Shown here: piece by piece, positions 25,202 through 35,144 of the stretch
How positions within the stretch are numbered: the first letter of the stretch is position 1
Layout of the letters: every line of letters begins with the position of its first letter
Source of the DNA: Microbacterium profundi
GTDB lineage: Bacteria > Actinomycetota > Actinomycetes > Actinomycetales > Microbacteriaceae
Direction of reading: 5' to 3'
DNA: 64,000 bases
Assembly: GCF_000763375.1 (NCBI RefSeq)
Contig: NZ_JPSY01000001.1
Span: 558,001 to 622,000, forward strand
Made by a program: the position numbers and the translations under genes
The notes under the pieces: generated by a model
The model's database searches: none
Told to the model about the DNA's origin: nothing
What the model saw: only the letters and a program-made list of their open reading frames with translations

Positions 25202-25219
25202 TGTCTCGATACCAAGATA
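25202..25219 (-). promoter_or_regulatory. candidate TCA operator upstream of icd
   Basis: On the minus strand TATCTTGGTATCGAGACA. It differs at only three positions from TATCTCGATGTCGAGACA at 49840-49857 before sucC (consensus TATCTYGRTRTCGAGACA). The first six bases, TATCTT, could also be the -10 box. Confidence 0.6.
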
Positions 25220-25290
25220 CCTGAGTGGTCGCTCGGCGTTCGCAGCCATCTTTCGGCGCACGCGACGCCCGGAGAGGTTACCCTGGGCGT

Positions 25291-25749
25291 ATGACGGAAC
25301 TGCGCGTGGTCGAACTCTCCGCTGCGACGATCGTCGCCGTGAACAACCTGTCGCTCAAGCCAGGGCAGGAGCAGTACCTTGCTCCGGTCTCTTACGGCAT
25401 CGCGGCGACCGTGATAAATCCTCAGACGTCGTGGCAGCGTGTGATCCTCGATCGCAACGAGGTCGTCGGGTTCGTGAGCGCCAGCTTCGATCCCGAGGCC
25501 GAGGAGGAGCACTTCCGCTCGGTGCTGTGGCGCATCAACGTCGACGCCGATGACCAGGGTCGCGGCGTCGGCCGCTTCGCCGTCGAGAGCCTGCTCGATG
25601 AGGCCCGCCGGCGCGGCATGGGGCACGTCAACGTGATCTACGAGGCCGGCGACAACGGACCAGAGGCATTCTTCCAGCGCGTCGGCTTCACTCCGGTGGG
25701 CGAGACGGAGTACTCCGAAGTGATAGCGGAGATCCGTCTGACTTCCTGA
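25291..25749 (+). CDS. GNAT-family N-acetyltransferase, chromosomal copy
   Basis: A 152-residue GNAT protein with the acetyl-CoA motif DADDQGRGVGRFAVESL at about residues 87-103 and the C-terminal GHVNVIYEAGDNGPEAFFQRVGF. It is paralogous to the cassette-borne protein at 18331-18777. TACCCT ends six bases before the ATG and no close ribosome binding site is seen, so the mRNA is probably leaderless. Its promoter is back-to-back with that of icd. The acceptor substrate is unknown. Confidence 0.88.
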   Translation: MTELRVVELSAATIVAVNNLSLKPGQEQYLAPVSYGIAATVINPQTSWQRVILDRNEVVGFVSASFDPEAEEEHFRSVLWRINVDADDQGRGVGRFAVESLLDEARRRGMGHVNVIYEAGDNGPEAFFQRVGFTPVGETEYSEVIAEIRLTS

Positions 25750-25870
25750 AACGGCGGCGGGGCCTCGGATCCCCTCCCCCACCGAGGTCTCGTCGCCTTG
25801 AGGCCGACGCACCGTGACAGCGCCACAACACGCGTCCGGCATCCATTTGTTGGGTGGAACCACAAAACCC

Positions 25871-25929
25871 TTGCGCCGACCGTCATCGTTGTCTATCATC
25901 GCTGAAGAAGCATCATCGAAGCGCTTCGA
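25871..25929 (+). promoter_or_regulatory. lacI promoter with LacI-type operator 1
   Basis: TTGCGC (25871-25876), a 17-bp spacer and TATCAT (25894-25899) form a good promoter. The perfect palindrome TCGAAGCGCTTCGA (25916-25929) lies just after the expected transcription start, so the LacI protein should repress its own gene. Confidence 0.8.
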
Positions 25930-25965
25930 CTAATCCATTTCTCAGCGGAACACGACGGAGTACGC

Positions 25966-27024
25966 ATGACGACGATCCACGAAGTGGCGAAAGCCGCGGG
26001 CGTGTCGATCAGCACCGTGTCGTACGCACTGAGCGGCAAGCGGCCCGTGTCCGAGAAGACGCGGCAGCGCATAGAGGACGCCGTGACCGCGCTCGGGTAT
26101 CAGCCCGACGCCGGCGCACGCATGCTCGCTGGCCGTCGCACCCACATCTTCGCGCTCACCGAGCCGCTGCGCGCCGACACGCATGCGCCGACCCACATGG
26201 CATTCGTGCTCGCGACGGCGATCGCAGCCCGTCGACGCGGATACGACATCCTCCTACTGACGGACGAGCAGGCCTCTGAAGGCATGAACCGGGTCGCCGC
26301 GAGCAGGCTCGTCGACGCCATCCTCGTGCTGGATGTCGCACCCGACGACGAGCGCGTCGCCATCGCCAGAGCGGTTTCCACCCCGACCGTCTTCATCGGC
26401 GTGCCGGAGGACCACAATCAGCTCATGTGCGTCGACATGGACTTCGCCGCCGTCGGCGACCTCGCCGTCGACCGCCTCGCCGACGCCGGATACAACCGCA
26501 TGATGCTTCTCGGACAGACCGAGGTCTCGTACCGCAGATCCAACTTCCCGCGCCGCCTTCTGCACGCAGCCCAGGATCGCGCAGCCGAGCGCGGCATCGA
26601 TCTCGACTGGGTCACCACGGGCGAGATCGCCACCGATACCGCAGTCGTGCACTCGGCGGTCGAGAATGCGCTCGATCGCGGCCACCGTGCGTTCATCGTC
26701 CATGCCGTCGACGACACTCATGAAGTGCTGCTCTCGGTGCTCGCTGAGCGCGGGCTGGCTGTCGGCACGGACGTCTCGGTGATCTCGGCTGCGGCCTCGT
26801 TCGACACGACTGCGCTGGCGGTGAAACTCGACACGATTCCGCTCGTGCCGCAGCGCTCGTGCGAGCTCGCCGTCGATCTCGCGGTCCGTCAGCTCGACGG
26901 CGAACGGCTCGTCCCCGAGATCCACCTCCTGCCGCCCGAGTACCTCCCGTTCGGATCTGTCGCCTCGTCGCCTCTCGACAGCTCAGACGTCCGCGCCGAG
27001 CGCCCCGCTCCCACCGCTGACTGA
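25966..27024 (+). CDS. LacI-family regulator of the xyloglucan-oligosaccharide operon
   Basis: A 352-residue LacI/GalR protein. The helix-turn-helix is at residues 3-25 (TIHEVAKAAGVSISTVSYAL), the hinge helix at about 45-58 (GYQPDAGARMLAGRRTH), and a periplasmic-binding-protein-like effector domain follows from 60. It sits upstream of an ABC importer and two glycosidases, so the inducer is probably an oligosaccharide or its breakdown product. Matching palindromes in front of lacI and in front of the importer (27060-27073) support control of both units. The C-terminal 20 residues are a variable Ser/Ala/Pro tail. Confidence 0.92.
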   Translation: MTTIHEVAKAAGVSISTVSYALSGKRPVSEKTRQRIEDAVTALGYQPDAGARMLAGRRTHIFALTEPLRADTHAPTHMAFVLATAIAARRRGYDILLLTDEQASEGMNRVAASRLVDAILVLDVAPDDERVAIARAVSTPTVFIGVPEDHNQLMCVDMDFAAVGDLAVDRLADAGYNRMMLLGQTEVSYRRSNFPRRLLHAAQDRAAERGIDLDWVTTGEIATDTAVVHSAVENALDRGHRAFIVHAVDDTHEVLLSVLAERGLAVGTDVSVISAAASFDTTALAVKLDTIPLVPQRSCELAVDLAVRQLDGERLVPEIHLLPPEYLPFGSVASSPLDSSDVRAERPAPTAD

Positions 27025-27059
27025 CCCAGCCCGCCCGCCACCTGTCCACATCTCCGAAG

Positions 27060-27073
27060 TCGAAACGCTTCGA
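27060..27073. promoter_or_regulatory. LacI-type operator 2, upstream of the ABC operon
   Basis: TCGAAACGCTTCGA differs from operator 1 by one base. It lies about 80 bases before the importer start codon. Confidence 0.8.
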
Positions 27074-27150
27074 TGATCTGAATCGCACAACTGAAAATCC
27101 GACCCACCGAAGTGTCCGGCCCCATGGCCACCGAGAAAGGAGTGCCGACG

Positions 27151-28458
27151 ATGGCACGCATCATCCGAGGAAAGAAGTCGATCGCCGTACTGGCGGCTCT
27201 GACCGTCGCGGGGCTCGCCCTGAGCGGTTGCACATCCGGATCCACCGACGGAGGTGGCGACGGCGACACCCTCAAGCTCTGGCACTACGAGGGTGCAGAC
27301 AGCGCGATGGGAATCGCCTGGGCACAGGCCATCAAGACCTTCGAGGAGGAGACCGGCGCGAAGGTCGAGTTCGAGGAGAAGTCGTTCGAGCAGATCCAGA
27401 AGACGGCCAGTCAGGTGCTCGACACCGATGCGGCACCCGACCTGATGGAGTTCAACAAGGGCAATGCCACGGCGGGGTTCCTCGCATCCACCGGCCTGAT
27501 CACCGACATCTCCGATGCCGTGGCCGAGTACGGATGGGATGAAAAGCTCGCCCCATCTCTGCAGACGACCGCCAAGTACAGCGAAGACGGCGTCATGGGC
27601 GGCGACAACTGGTATGGCATCCCGAACTACGGCGAGTTCGTCGGCGTCTACTACAACAAGGACGCGTTCGCAGCTGCGGGACTCGAGATCCCCACCACCT
27701 ACGAGGAGTTCGTCGACGTGCTCGAAGCGTTCGTTGCGAAGGGCATCACCCCACTCGCCGAAGCCGGTGCTGAGTACCCGCTGGGCCAGCTCTGGTACCA
27801 GCTCGCCCTCCTGGAGGGCGACCGCGGCTTCGTCGACGACTATCAGCTCTATGAGAACCCGGTCGATTGGGAGGGCCCAGAGGTCACGTCGGCCACCGAA
27901 ACGCTCAAGGAGTACGTCGACAAGGGTTACATCGCCTCCGACGTCTCGTCAGTCAAGGCCGAAGACGCCGGAGTCTCCTTCATCAACGGCTCCGCGCCGA
28001 TCTTCGTGTCCGGCTCCTGGTGGTTCGGCCGCTTCGTCGCCGAGGCCACCGGATTCGACTGGACCCTGACCGCGTTCCCGGGCGCCGACCTGTCGCTCGG
28101 CTCATCGGGCAACCTCTGGGTCGTGCCGGAGAACGCTGCGAACAAGGAGCTCGCGTACGAGTTCATCGACATCACCATGCGCCCGGAGATCCAGGCCATC
28201 ATCGGCAACAACGGCGGCCTGCCGGTCGCGGTCGACGCTGCTGACATCACCGATGCGAAGAGCGCCGAACTGATCGAGACCTTCAACGGCATCCTTGACG
28301 CCGACGGGCTCTCGTTCTACCCCGACTGGCCCGCTCCCGGCTTCTACGACGTGCTCGTGCAGGAGCTGCAGGGTCTGATCACCGGCGCACAGGACGTCAA
28401 GACGACCAACGCGAACCTGGGCGAGCAGTACGACGAAGGCACCGCAGAGTTCCGTTGA
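27151..28458 (+). CDS. ABC transporter sugar-binding lipoprotein
   Basis: A 435-residue extracellular solute-binding protein (MalE/UgpB type, cluster of sugar binders). The signal peptide ends in lipobox LSGC (cysteine at about residue 26). The start was set at ATG 27151, which has GAAAGGAG eight bases upstream; the frame extends 13 codons further without support. Next to two permeases, alpha-xylosidase and beta-glucosidase, its ligand is probably a xylose-decorated gluco-oligosaccharide. No ATPase gene is present, as is common for actinobacterial sugar importers that share one MsiK-type ATPase encoded elsewhere. Confidence 0.93.
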   Translation: MARIIRGKKSIAVLAALTVAGLALSGCTSGSTDGGGDGDTLKLWHYEGADSAMGIAWAQAIKTFEEETGAKVEFEEKSFEQIQKTASQVLDTDAAPDLMEFNKGNATAGFLASTGLITDISDAVAEYGWDEKLAPSLQTTAKYSEDGVMGGDNWYGIPNYGEFVGVYYNKDAFAAAGLEIPTTYEEFVDVLEAFVAKGITPLAEAGAEYPLGQLWYQLALLEGDRGFVDDYQLYENPVDWEGPEVTSATETLKEYVDKGYIASDVSSVKAEDAGVSFINGSAPIFVSGSWWFGRFVAEATGFDWTLTAFPGADLSLGSSGNLWVVPENAANKELAYEFIDITMRPEIQAIIGNNGGLPVAVDAADITDAKSAELIETFNGILDADGLSFYPDWPAPGFYDVLVQELQGLITGAQDVKTTNANLGEQYDEGTAEFR

Positions 28459-28466
28459 TCACCCAC

Positions 28467-28493
28467 GGTGGCGGCCGCGCTGCGGCCGCCACC
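28467..28493 (+). promoter_or_regulatory. intercistronic hairpin between binding protein and permeases
   Basis: GGTGGCGGCCGC (28467-28478) and GCGGCCGCCACC (28482-28493) pair over 12 bp around GCT, with no U-run. Such hairpins let the binding-protein mRNA be more abundant than the permease part. Confidence 0.7.
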
Positions 28494-28513
28494 GCACCCT
28501 TCTGGAGTTGAAC

Positions 28514-29476
28514 ATGTCACTTGACACACGACGGGGCCGCACCAAGCTGCCGCCCGAACAGCCGTCGATTCCGCAGCGCAGCGGCGGAACCGGCGCGTAC
28601 TGGATATACCTGCTCCCCGGTTTCGCGCTGCTGCTGGTCATCGTCATCATTCCGCTCGTATGGAACGTGTACCTCACCTTCACGAAGTGGAAGGGCGTGC
28701 GCGCACCGGAGTTCATCGGGCTCGAGAACTGGCAGAAGATCCTCACCGACGGCGACTTCTGGACGTCGTTCATCAACTCCGTGTGGATGATCCTGGCCAT
28801 GGTCGTCGTGCCGACAATCGTCGGACTGATCGTCGCGGCTCTGCTGTTCGACGTCGTCGGACGCAAGTTCGGCGGCAAGGTCGGCAGCTTTCTGCGCGCG
28901 ACCTACTATCTGCCGCAGATCCTGCCGATCGCCGTCGCCGGCATCGTGATCGGTTGGATCGTCCGGCCGGGCGACGACGGCGCGCTCAACCAGATCCTCG
29001 GATGGTTCGGCGCACCCGCGTACGACTGGCTCGGTCAGATGCCATCGGCACTGATCGTGCTCATGGTCGTCATGGTCTGGGTGCAGCTGGGCTACCCCGT
29101 CGTCGTGTTCATGGCGGCACTGCAGCGCGTCGATCCCGAACTGTACGAGGCTGCGGAGCTCGATGGCGCGAACTGGCTGCAGCGCTTCTCCGCCATCACC
29201 ATGAGCATCATCCGACCCGAGATATTCGTCGTGACGCTGACATGCACGATTGCAGCTCTCAAGGTCTTCGGTCCTGTCTACATCATCACGCGCGGCGGTC
29301 CGGCAGGTTCGACCCTCGTGCCCGCGTACTACGCGTACCAGGAGTTCTTCACGAAGCGCAACGTCGGCTACGGCGCGACGATCGCCACTGTGCTCACGAT
29401 CGTCGTGGTCATCGTCTCGATCATCTTCATCCGCGTCCAGAACTCCCTCGAGCGCAAGGAAAGGGCGGGACTGTGA
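28514..29476 (+). CDS. ABC sugar transporter permease 1 (MalF/UgpA type)
   Basis: A 320-residue inner-membrane permease with six predicted helices, the first at about residues 32-52. The cytoplasmic EAA loop (ALQRVDPELYEAAELDGANW) near residue 210 docks the ATPase. The ATG at 28514 follows TGGAGTTG; an upstream in-frame TTG is less likely. It pairs with the next gene to form the translocation channel for the oligosaccharide importer. Confidence 0.93.
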   Translation: MSLDTRRGRTKLPPEQPSIPQRSGGTGAYWIYLLPGFALLLVIVIIPLVWNVYLTFTKWKGVRAPEFIGLENWQKILTDGDFWTSFINSVWMILAMVVVPTIVGLIVAALLFDVVGRKFGGKVGSFLRATYYLPQILPIAVAGIVIGWIVRPGDDGALNQILGWFGAPAYDWLGQMPSALIVLMVVMVWVQLGYPVVVFMAALQRVDPELYEAAELDGANWLQRFSAITMSIIRPEIFVVTLTCTIAALKVFGPVYIITRGGPAGSTLVPAYYAYQEFFTKRNVGYGATIATVLTIVVVIVSIIFIRVQNSLERKERAGL

Positions 29477-30363
29477 TGCACGCCACCACTGCCATCGTCA
29501 CCGGAAAGCCCGCCAAGACCCGACCGCGCGGCGGCATGACCAAGAAACGCCCCGTCGACTGGCTCCTGCTCGCGCTCGTCGTCATCGGCGCCCTTCTGGT
29601 CATCGCGCCGTTCTACCTCGTGCTGGTGAACTCGTTCAAGTCACCCGTCGACTATGCGACTTCCGGACCGCTCGCCCTCCCCGAGTCAATCGATCTCGGG
29701 GGGATCATCAAGTTCTGGGAGCGCGTCAACTTCCCGGAGAAGGTCTGGAACTCGATCTTCATCGCCGGGATCGTCTCGGTACTCGCCGTCGTCATCTCGA
29801 TGCTGAACGCGTTCGCGATCGGCATCGGACGCGTCCGGGGCCGATCCTGGATCGTGCTGCTGTTCCTGCTCGCAAACCTCCTTCCGCAGGAGGCGCTGCT
29901 CTACCCGCTGTACTACATGTTCAAGTCGGTCGGCCTGTACGACAACGTGTGGTCGGTGATCATCGTGTTCACGGTCATCCAGGCCGCGTTCGGGACCTAT
30001 CTGTTGTCGTCCGTGTACGGAACCTTCCCGAAGGAGATCCTCGAGGCCGCTTCCCTCGACGGTGCCGGCCGATGGCAGATCCTGTGGAGGGTCGTCTTCC
30101 CGATCAGCCGCCCGACGTTGTCGGTGCTGCTCATCTTCTTCTTCATCTGGACGTGGAACGAGTTCCTCATCCCGCTCACGTTCCTCGCGTCGAACGCGAA
30201 CCAGACCGTTCCGGTCGCGATCAGCGTGCTGCAGGGCGACCGGCTGATGGATGTCACGACGACGAGCGCGTCGGCCCTTCTCGGAATCATCCCCACGCTC
30301 ATCTTCTTCCTCATCTTCCAGCGCACGCTGACACGCGGCATCACGGCAGGAGCAGTCAAGTAA
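29476..30363 (+). CDS. ABC sugar transporter permease 2 (MalG/UgpE type)
   Basis: A 295-residue permease with six predicted helices and an EAA loop (TFPKEILEAASLDGAGRWQI) at about residues 190-210. The ATG at 29476 shares its A with the stop of permease 1 (TGATG); GTG one codon earlier is an alternative start. The stop TAA overlaps the next ATG (TAATG). It completes the importer membrane dimer. Confidence 0.93.
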   Translation: MHATTAIVTGKPAKTRPRGGMTKKRPVDWLLLALVVIGALLVIAPFYLVLVNSFKSPVDYATSGPLALPESIDLGGIIKFWERVNFPEKVWNSIFIAGIVSVLAVVISMLNAFAIGIGRVRGRSWIVLLFLLANLLPQEALLYPLYYMFKSVGLYDNVWSVIIVFTVIQAAFGTYLLSSVYGTFPKEILEAASLDGAGRWQILWRVVFPISRPTLSVLLIFFFIWTWNEFLIPLTFLASNANQTVPVAISVLQGDRLMDVTTTSASALLGIIPTLIFFLIFQRTLTRGITAGAVK

Positions 30364-32594
30364 TGAAGTTCACCGACGGGTTCTGGCAGCTCCGACCAGG
30401 AGTCACTGCGCTTCACGCGCAGGAGGCCTACGACATCGCCACCACCGACGACACCCCCGACGGATCCGGCATCGTCGTGACCGCGCCGACCATGGTCATC
30501 GCCAAGCGCGGCGATGTGCTCAACCGGCCGGTCCTCACGACGACCCTCTCCTCCCCCGCCGAAGGCGTGATCCGCGTGCGCATCGCGCACCACGAGGGCG
30601 GACACTGGCACGGCGGGTTCACGCTCCCCGGCGCGACCGCGGCGGGCGAGGCATCAGTGTCGGACGACGGCGGTGCGCTCACCAGCGGCGCGATCACCGC
30701 CAGGATCGCCCCCGGCGCACCGTGGAACCTGTCGTTCGAGGTCGACGGCAGGCGCGTCACCGGCAGCGGCAACAAGGCACAGGGCTATCTGCGCCTGTCC
30801 CCCGACGCGCAGGTCGACCACGGCATCGTCGGCAACGCCCGCAGCGGCGCGCCCGCGCTCACCGCGTCGACCTTCGTGCACGAGCAGCTCGACCTCGGCG
30901 TCGGCGAGCTCATCTACGGCCTCGGCGAGCGTTTCGGTCCGTTGGTCAAGAACGGGCAGACCGTGGAGATCTGGAATGCCGACGGCGGCACATCGAGCGA
31001 ACAGGCGTACAAGAGCGTGCCGTTCCACCTCTCCAACCGCGGCTACGGCGTGCTCGTGAACGATCCGGGCCATGTCTCGTACGAGATCGGCTCCGAGGCG
31101 GTCGAGCGTGTGCAGTTCTCGGTGCCGGGCGAGGTGCTCGAGTACTTCGTCATCGCCGGCCCCACGCCGAAGGAGGTGCTCGGTCGCTACACCGCGCTGA
31201 CCGGACGTCCGCCGGTCGTCCCGGCCTGGTCGTACGGCCTCTGGTTGTCGACGAGCTTCACGACCGACTACGACGAGCAGACGGTCAACTCGTTCATCGA
31301 CGAGATGTCAGCGCGTGAGCTTCCGGTGTCGGTGTTCCACTTCGACTGCTTCTGGATGCGCGAGTTCAACTGGTGCGACTTCGAATGGGACACCCGCGTC
31401 TTCCCGGACCCGACGGGCATGCTCGAGCGGCTCCATGAGAAGGATCTGCGCGTCTCCGTCTGGATCAACCCTTACATCGCGCAGCGCTCTCCCCTGTTCC
31501 GCGAGGCGGGCGATGCCGGGTATCTCGTGAAGCGCGCGGACGGATCCATCTGGCAGTGGGATCTGTGGCAGGCGGGCATGGGCCTGGTCGACTTCACCGA
31601 TCCGGATGCTGTCGCCTGGTACCAGTCGAAGCTGCGCGGTCTCATCGACCAGGGCGTGGACTGCTTCAAGACCGACTTCGGCGAGCGCATCCCGACCGAC
31701 GTGGTCTGGGCCGACGGCTCCGACCCCGCACGCATGCACAACCTGTACGCGCAGCTGTACAACCGGGCGGTGCACGACGTGCTCACCGAGGTGCGCGGCG
31801 AAGGAGAGGCCGTGCTGTTCGCACGTTCGGCGACGGCCGGCGGTCAGAGCATGCCTGTGCACTGGGGCGGTGACTCGACGTCGACGTTCGCATCGATGGC
31901 CGAGACCCTGCGCGGCGGTCTGTCGCTCGCGCTCAGCGGATTCGCGTTCTGGAGCCACGACATCGGCGGTTTCGAGGGCATGCCGGATGCCGGTGTGTTC
32001 AAGCGCTGGACGGCATTCGGGCTGCTCGGCTCGCATTCCCGTTTCCATGGCTCTTCCTCCTACCGAGTGCCGTGGGCGTTCGATGACGAGGCGGTCGACG
32101 TCACCCGCTTCTTCACCCGTCTCAAGATGCGCCTGATGCCGTACCTGTACCAGGTGGGGCTGGATGCGACGCGCACCGGAGCACCGATCATGCGACCCAT
32201 GCAGTTGGAGTTCCCCGGCGACCCTGCCGTCGCGCACCTGGACCGGCAGTACATGCTCGGCCCCGATCTGCTCGTCGCGCCGGTGTTCACCGAATCGGGC
32301 GAGGTCGAGTTCTATCTGCCCGATGGCGAGTGGACCTCGCTGCTGAACGGCGAGGTGGTCGTGGGCGGTCGCTGGCTGCGTGAGACGCACGACTACATGT
32401 CATTGCCGTTGTACGTGCGCCCTGGCACCGTTCTGCCGTGGGGTTCCCGTCAGGACCGTCCGGACTACGACTACCATGACGGATTGACCCTGCGCGTGTT
32501 CGGCGGCGGCTCGGGCACGCGCTCGATCACCGTCACCGCGCCCGATGGTGTCAGCCGCGACTACACCGCCGATCTTGAGGAGACCACCGAATGA
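30363..32594 (+). CDS. alpha-xylosidase, glycoside hydrolase family 31 (YicI type)
   Basis: A 743-residue GH31 enzyme expected to remove alpha-1,6-xylosyl side groups from xyloglucan oligosaccharides such as isoprimeverose. The segments [47 protein letters not shown] (nucleophile D438) and HWGGD (acid/base D504) are those of YicI-like alpha-xylosidases, as opposed to alpha-glucosidases. No signal peptide is present, so it acts on imported sugar. It overlaps its neighbours on both sides by one and four bases. Confidence 0.93.
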   Translation: MKFTDGFWQLRPGVTALHAQEAYDIATTDDTPDGSGIVVTAPTMVIAKRGDVLNRPVLTTTLSSPAEGVIRVRIAHHEGGHWHGGFTLPGATAAGEASVSDDGGALTSGAITARIAPGAPWNLSFEVDGRRVTGSGNKAQGYLRLSPDAQVDHGIVGNARSGAPALTASTFVHEQLDLGVGELIYGLGERFGPLVKNGQTVEIWNADGGTSSEQAYKSVPFHLSNRGYGVLVNDPGHVSYEIGSEAVERVQFSVPGEVLEYFVIAGPTPKEVLGRYTALTGRPPVVPAWSYGLWLSTSFTTDYDEQTVNSFIDEMSARELPVSVFHFDCFWMREFNWCDFEWDTRVFPDPTGMLERLHEKDLRVSVWINPYIAQRSPLFREAGDAGYLVKRADGSIWQWDLWQAGMGLVDFTDPDAVAWYQSKLRGLIDQGVDCFKTDFGERIPTDVVWADGSDPARMHNLYAQLYNRAVHDVLTEVRGEGEAVLFARSATAGGQSMPVHWGGDSTSTFASMAETLRGGLSLALSGFAFWSHDIGGFEGMPDAGVFKRWTAFGLLGSHSRFHGSSSYRVPWAFDDEAVDVTRFFTRLKMRLMPYLYQVGLDATRTGAPIMRPMQLEFPGDPAVAHLDRQYMLGPDLLVAPVFTESGEVEFYLPDGEWTSLLNGEVVVGGRWLRETHDYMSLPLYVRPGTVLPWGSRQDRPDYDYHDGLTLRVFGGGSGTRSITVTAPDGVSRDYTADLEETTE

Positions 32595-34024
32595 CCGCCA
32601 TCGGTTCGCCCGACTACCGCGACTCAGGACTCGTCTTCCCCGAAGGCTTCACCTTCGGCTCGGCCACGGCTTCGTACCAGATCGAGGGTGCCGCGGCCGA
32701 GGACGGCCGCACGCCGTCCATCTGGGACACGTTCGCCAAGACGCCGGGCAAGGTCTGGAACGGTGATACCGGCGACATAGCCTGCGATCACTACCACCGC
32801 GTCGATGAGGACCTCGACCTCATGAAGCAGCTCGGGCTCGAGGCGTACCGCTTCTCGATCGCATGGCCGCGGATCCAGCCGACCGCCGACGGCGGCGTGA
32901 ACCAGGCCGGCATCGACTTCTACTCGCGTCTGGTCGACGGGCTGCTTGAGCGCGGCATCCGCCCCGTCGCGACCCTGTACCACTGGGATCTGCCGCAGTA
33001 TCTGGAAGATGGCGGCGGCTGGACATCCCGCGCCACCACCGATGCCTTCGAACGCTACGCCGAGATCATGGGTACCTCGCTCGGCGACCGCGTGCACACC
33101 TGGACGACCCTGAACGAGCCGTGGTGCTCGGCCTACCTCGGCTACGGTCAGGGCGGGCATGCTCCCGGCCGTACCGAGCCCGCGTCTGCGCTCTCGGCCG
33201 TGCATCATCTGAATCTCGCGCACGGTCGCGCGGTGCAGGCGCTGCGCGCGACGTCGACCGGCGACCCCGACTACTCCGTCACGCTGAACTTCCACGTGCT
33301 GCGCGGGCAGGGCGACGGCGCGGCTGAGGCGATGCGCCGCATCGACGCTCTCGCGAACCGCGCGTTCACGCATCCGATGCTGCGCGGTGAATACCCCGCC
33401 GACCTGCTCGCGGACACTGCGGAGGTGACCGACTGGGCATTCGTTCAGGACGGCGACCTCGAGACGATCAACCAGCCGATCGACGTGCTCGGCGTGAACT
33501 ACTACTCGACCGCGACCGTGCGCCTGTGGGACGGCGTGTCCGAGAAGCAGCAGAACGACGGCCACAAGGGCACGTCCGCCGGCACCGCGTGGCCCGGCAG
33601 CGACCAGGCCGTCGAGTTCGTACAGCAGCCGGGGCCGTACACGGCCATGGGCTGGAACATCGCGCCGGAGGGCCTCGAGGAACTGCTCGTCTCCCTGTCG
33701 GAGCAGTTCCCCGACCAGCCGCTGATGGTGACCGAGAACGGCGCCGCGTTCGAGGACGAAGTCGCCGAAGACGGCTCGGTGCCGGACCCGGAGCGCACCG
33801 ATTACCTGCGCCGCCACTTCACGGCCGCGCACCGCGCGATCGAGCGCGGAATCGACCTGCGCGGCTACTTCGTGTGGTCGCTGCTGGACAACTTCGAGTG
33901 GGGCTACGGCTACGCCAAGCGGTTCGGGATCGTCCGCGTCGACTTCGACTCACTCGAGCGCACGGTCAAGGACTCGGGGCACTGGTATCAGGAGTTGGTG
34001 CGCACCCGCGCGCTTCCGGCGTGA
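32591..34024 (+). CDS. beta-glucosidase, glycoside hydrolase family 1
   Basis: A 477-residue GH1 retaining enzyme with [18 protein letters not shown] at the N-terminus, the acid/base in TLNEPW (E176), the nucleophile in VTENGAAF (E382) and the sugar-binding [16 protein letters not shown]. It is cytoplasmic and overlaps the alpha-xylosidase gene by four bases. Together the two would strip xylose and then hydrolyse the remaining beta-linked glucose units. Confidence 0.95.
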   Translation: MTAIGSPDYRDSGLVFPEGFTFGSATASYQIEGAAAEDGRTPSIWDTFAKTPGKVWNGDTGDIACDHYHRVDEDLDLMKQLGLEAYRFSIAWPRIQPTADGGVNQAGIDFYSRLVDGLLERGIRPVATLYHWDLPQYLEDGGGWTSRATTDAFERYAEIMGTSLGDRVHTWTTLNEPWCSAYLGYGQGGHAPGRTEPASALSAVHHLNLAHGRAVQALRATSTGDPDYSVTLNFHVLRGQGDGAAEAMRRIDALANRAFTHPMLRGEYPADLLADTAEVTDWAFVQDGDLETINQPIDVLGVNYYSTATVRLWDGVSEKQQNDGHKGTSAGTAWPGSDQAVEFVQQPGPYTAMGWNIAPEGLEELLVSLSEQFPDQPLMVTENGAAFEDEVAEDGSVPDPERTDYLRRHFTAAHRAIERGIDLRGYFVWSLLDNFEWGYGYAKRFGIVRVDFDSLERTVKDSGHWYQELVRTRALPA

Positions 34025-34027
34025 CCG

Positions 34028-34918
34028 TCAGGAGTCGCGGCGCGGCACCGGCCAGATCTTCGAGGGCTTGGGCTTCGGTTCCTCGGCTGCGGAATGCTCG
34101 GGCTCGGCATCCGCGTTCGGCTTGCTGCGCGCATTCCAGGCTGCGAACGCGGATGCTGCCGCACCTGCCGCCTTGTCGAGCATGTCGGCCGACCGCGTGA
34201 ACACCTGCTGTGCGGTGTCCTGCCAGACCGGCGCCTCATTGGGGTTTCGCCCAGCGGCGCGGGCCTTCGCCGTATGCTCTGCGACGTCGAAAGCACGCTC
34301 GAGCTGGGCCACGGCATCCCGATACTCCGCGAACTCCGCCGTGGTCACGGGCGCGCCCGGTGCCGGGCGCAGGTCGAGCGCGTGACGCGATGCGCTGAGG
34401 AAGGCTGACGTCGCAGGTTCTTTGCCGTCGCTCATCGCCGGATACGCGATGAGTCTGGCCGGGTCGGTCTCATAGGCCATCCATCGTGCGGTGATGGCGT
34501 CGTGGGCGCGGTGAAGACGTACCAGTGGGTAGCGCTCCTTCTGCGAAGACGACGGGATCTCAGCGCGAGTGACATTGACGCGCACGCGGCGAGCGCGCAT
34601 ATCGGCCACGGCCGACTTCGCGTTCTGCTCCGCCTGCTTGAGCGCACGGCGGGCACTGGCGACATCGGCTGTTGTGGCGCGCGAGGCGGTACGCTCGGCG
34701 ACGACTCGAGCGTGCTCGGCCCTGGCGATCTTCAGAGCTCCGCGGCGCTCGCTGACATCGCTCTGTGCCTCTTTCAGGTCCTGACGCGCCGCGTCGTAGG
34801 CAAGCCTGCGACCGCTCACGATGCCGCGTCGCCGAAGCCCGAAGGTCGTGACAGCGCCCGCACCGACAGCGGCCGGCGCGATCCACCACCATTCGGCTGC
34901 CAGGATGAGGGGGTCCAC
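34028..34918 (-). CDS. membrane-anchored coiled-coil protein of unknown function
   Basis: A 296-residue protein with one hydrophobic segment near the N-terminus (about residues 8-28), then a long, charged, Ala/Arg/Glu-rich helix likely to be coiled coil (about 38-115: DLKEAQSDVSERRGALKIAR, VASARRALKQAEQNAK), a less regular middle and an acidic/Pro-rich tail. I do not recognise the family. TAGCAT ends six bases before the GTG start, pointing to a leaderless mRNA. The stop is three bases from the GH1 stop (convergent). Confidence 0.75.
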   Translation of the reverse strand: MDPLILAAEWWWIAPAAVGAGAVTTFGLRRRGIVSGRRLAYDAARQDLKEAQSDVSERRGALKIARAEHARVVAERTASRATTADVASARRALKQAEQNAKSAVADMRARRVRVNVTRAEIPSSSQKERYPLVRLHRAHDAITARWMAYETDPARLIAYPAMSDGKEPATSAFLSASRHALDLRPAPGAPVTTAEFAEYRDAVAQLERAFDVAEHTAKARAAGRNPNEAPVWQDTAQQVFTRSADMLDKAAGAAASAFAAWNARSKPNADAEPEHSAAEEPKPKPSKIWPVPRRDS

Positions 34919-34981
34919 TCCTTCATGCTAGTCAGCTTGCCACCGCACCGGCCCCCGCGCATCAACTTCAGCGGCCCGGCT

Positions 34982-35046
34982 CAACTCTGGCGGCCACGAT
35001 CCGAAGATGTGGCCGCCAGAGTTGCGCGTGGCCGCCAGAGTTGCGC
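34982..35046. repeat. left repeat block flanking the AbiEi-DUF559 gene
   Basis: One inverted copy CAACTCTGGCGGCCAC (34982-34997) followed after 11 bases by two direct 19-bp units GTGGCCGCCAGAGTTGCGC (35009-35027 and 35028-35046). The inverted copy and first unit form a hairpin with 16-bp arms. The same structure stands on the other side of the gene. Confidence 0.9.
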
Positions 35047-35144
35047 GGTTGTCCGACCCTCCACAAGCCCCGTCTCGCGGCAGTTGTCCACCATTCACGT
35101 CTTCGTGACTCACTGGTCCCGTCCCAACGGGACATTCTGTTCGC

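Noticed and set aside
23577..25553. Long plus-strand frame of 658 codons antisense to icd
   Set aside because: It is a GC-skew shadow; the amino-acid mix is unnatural and the minus-strand icd is complete.
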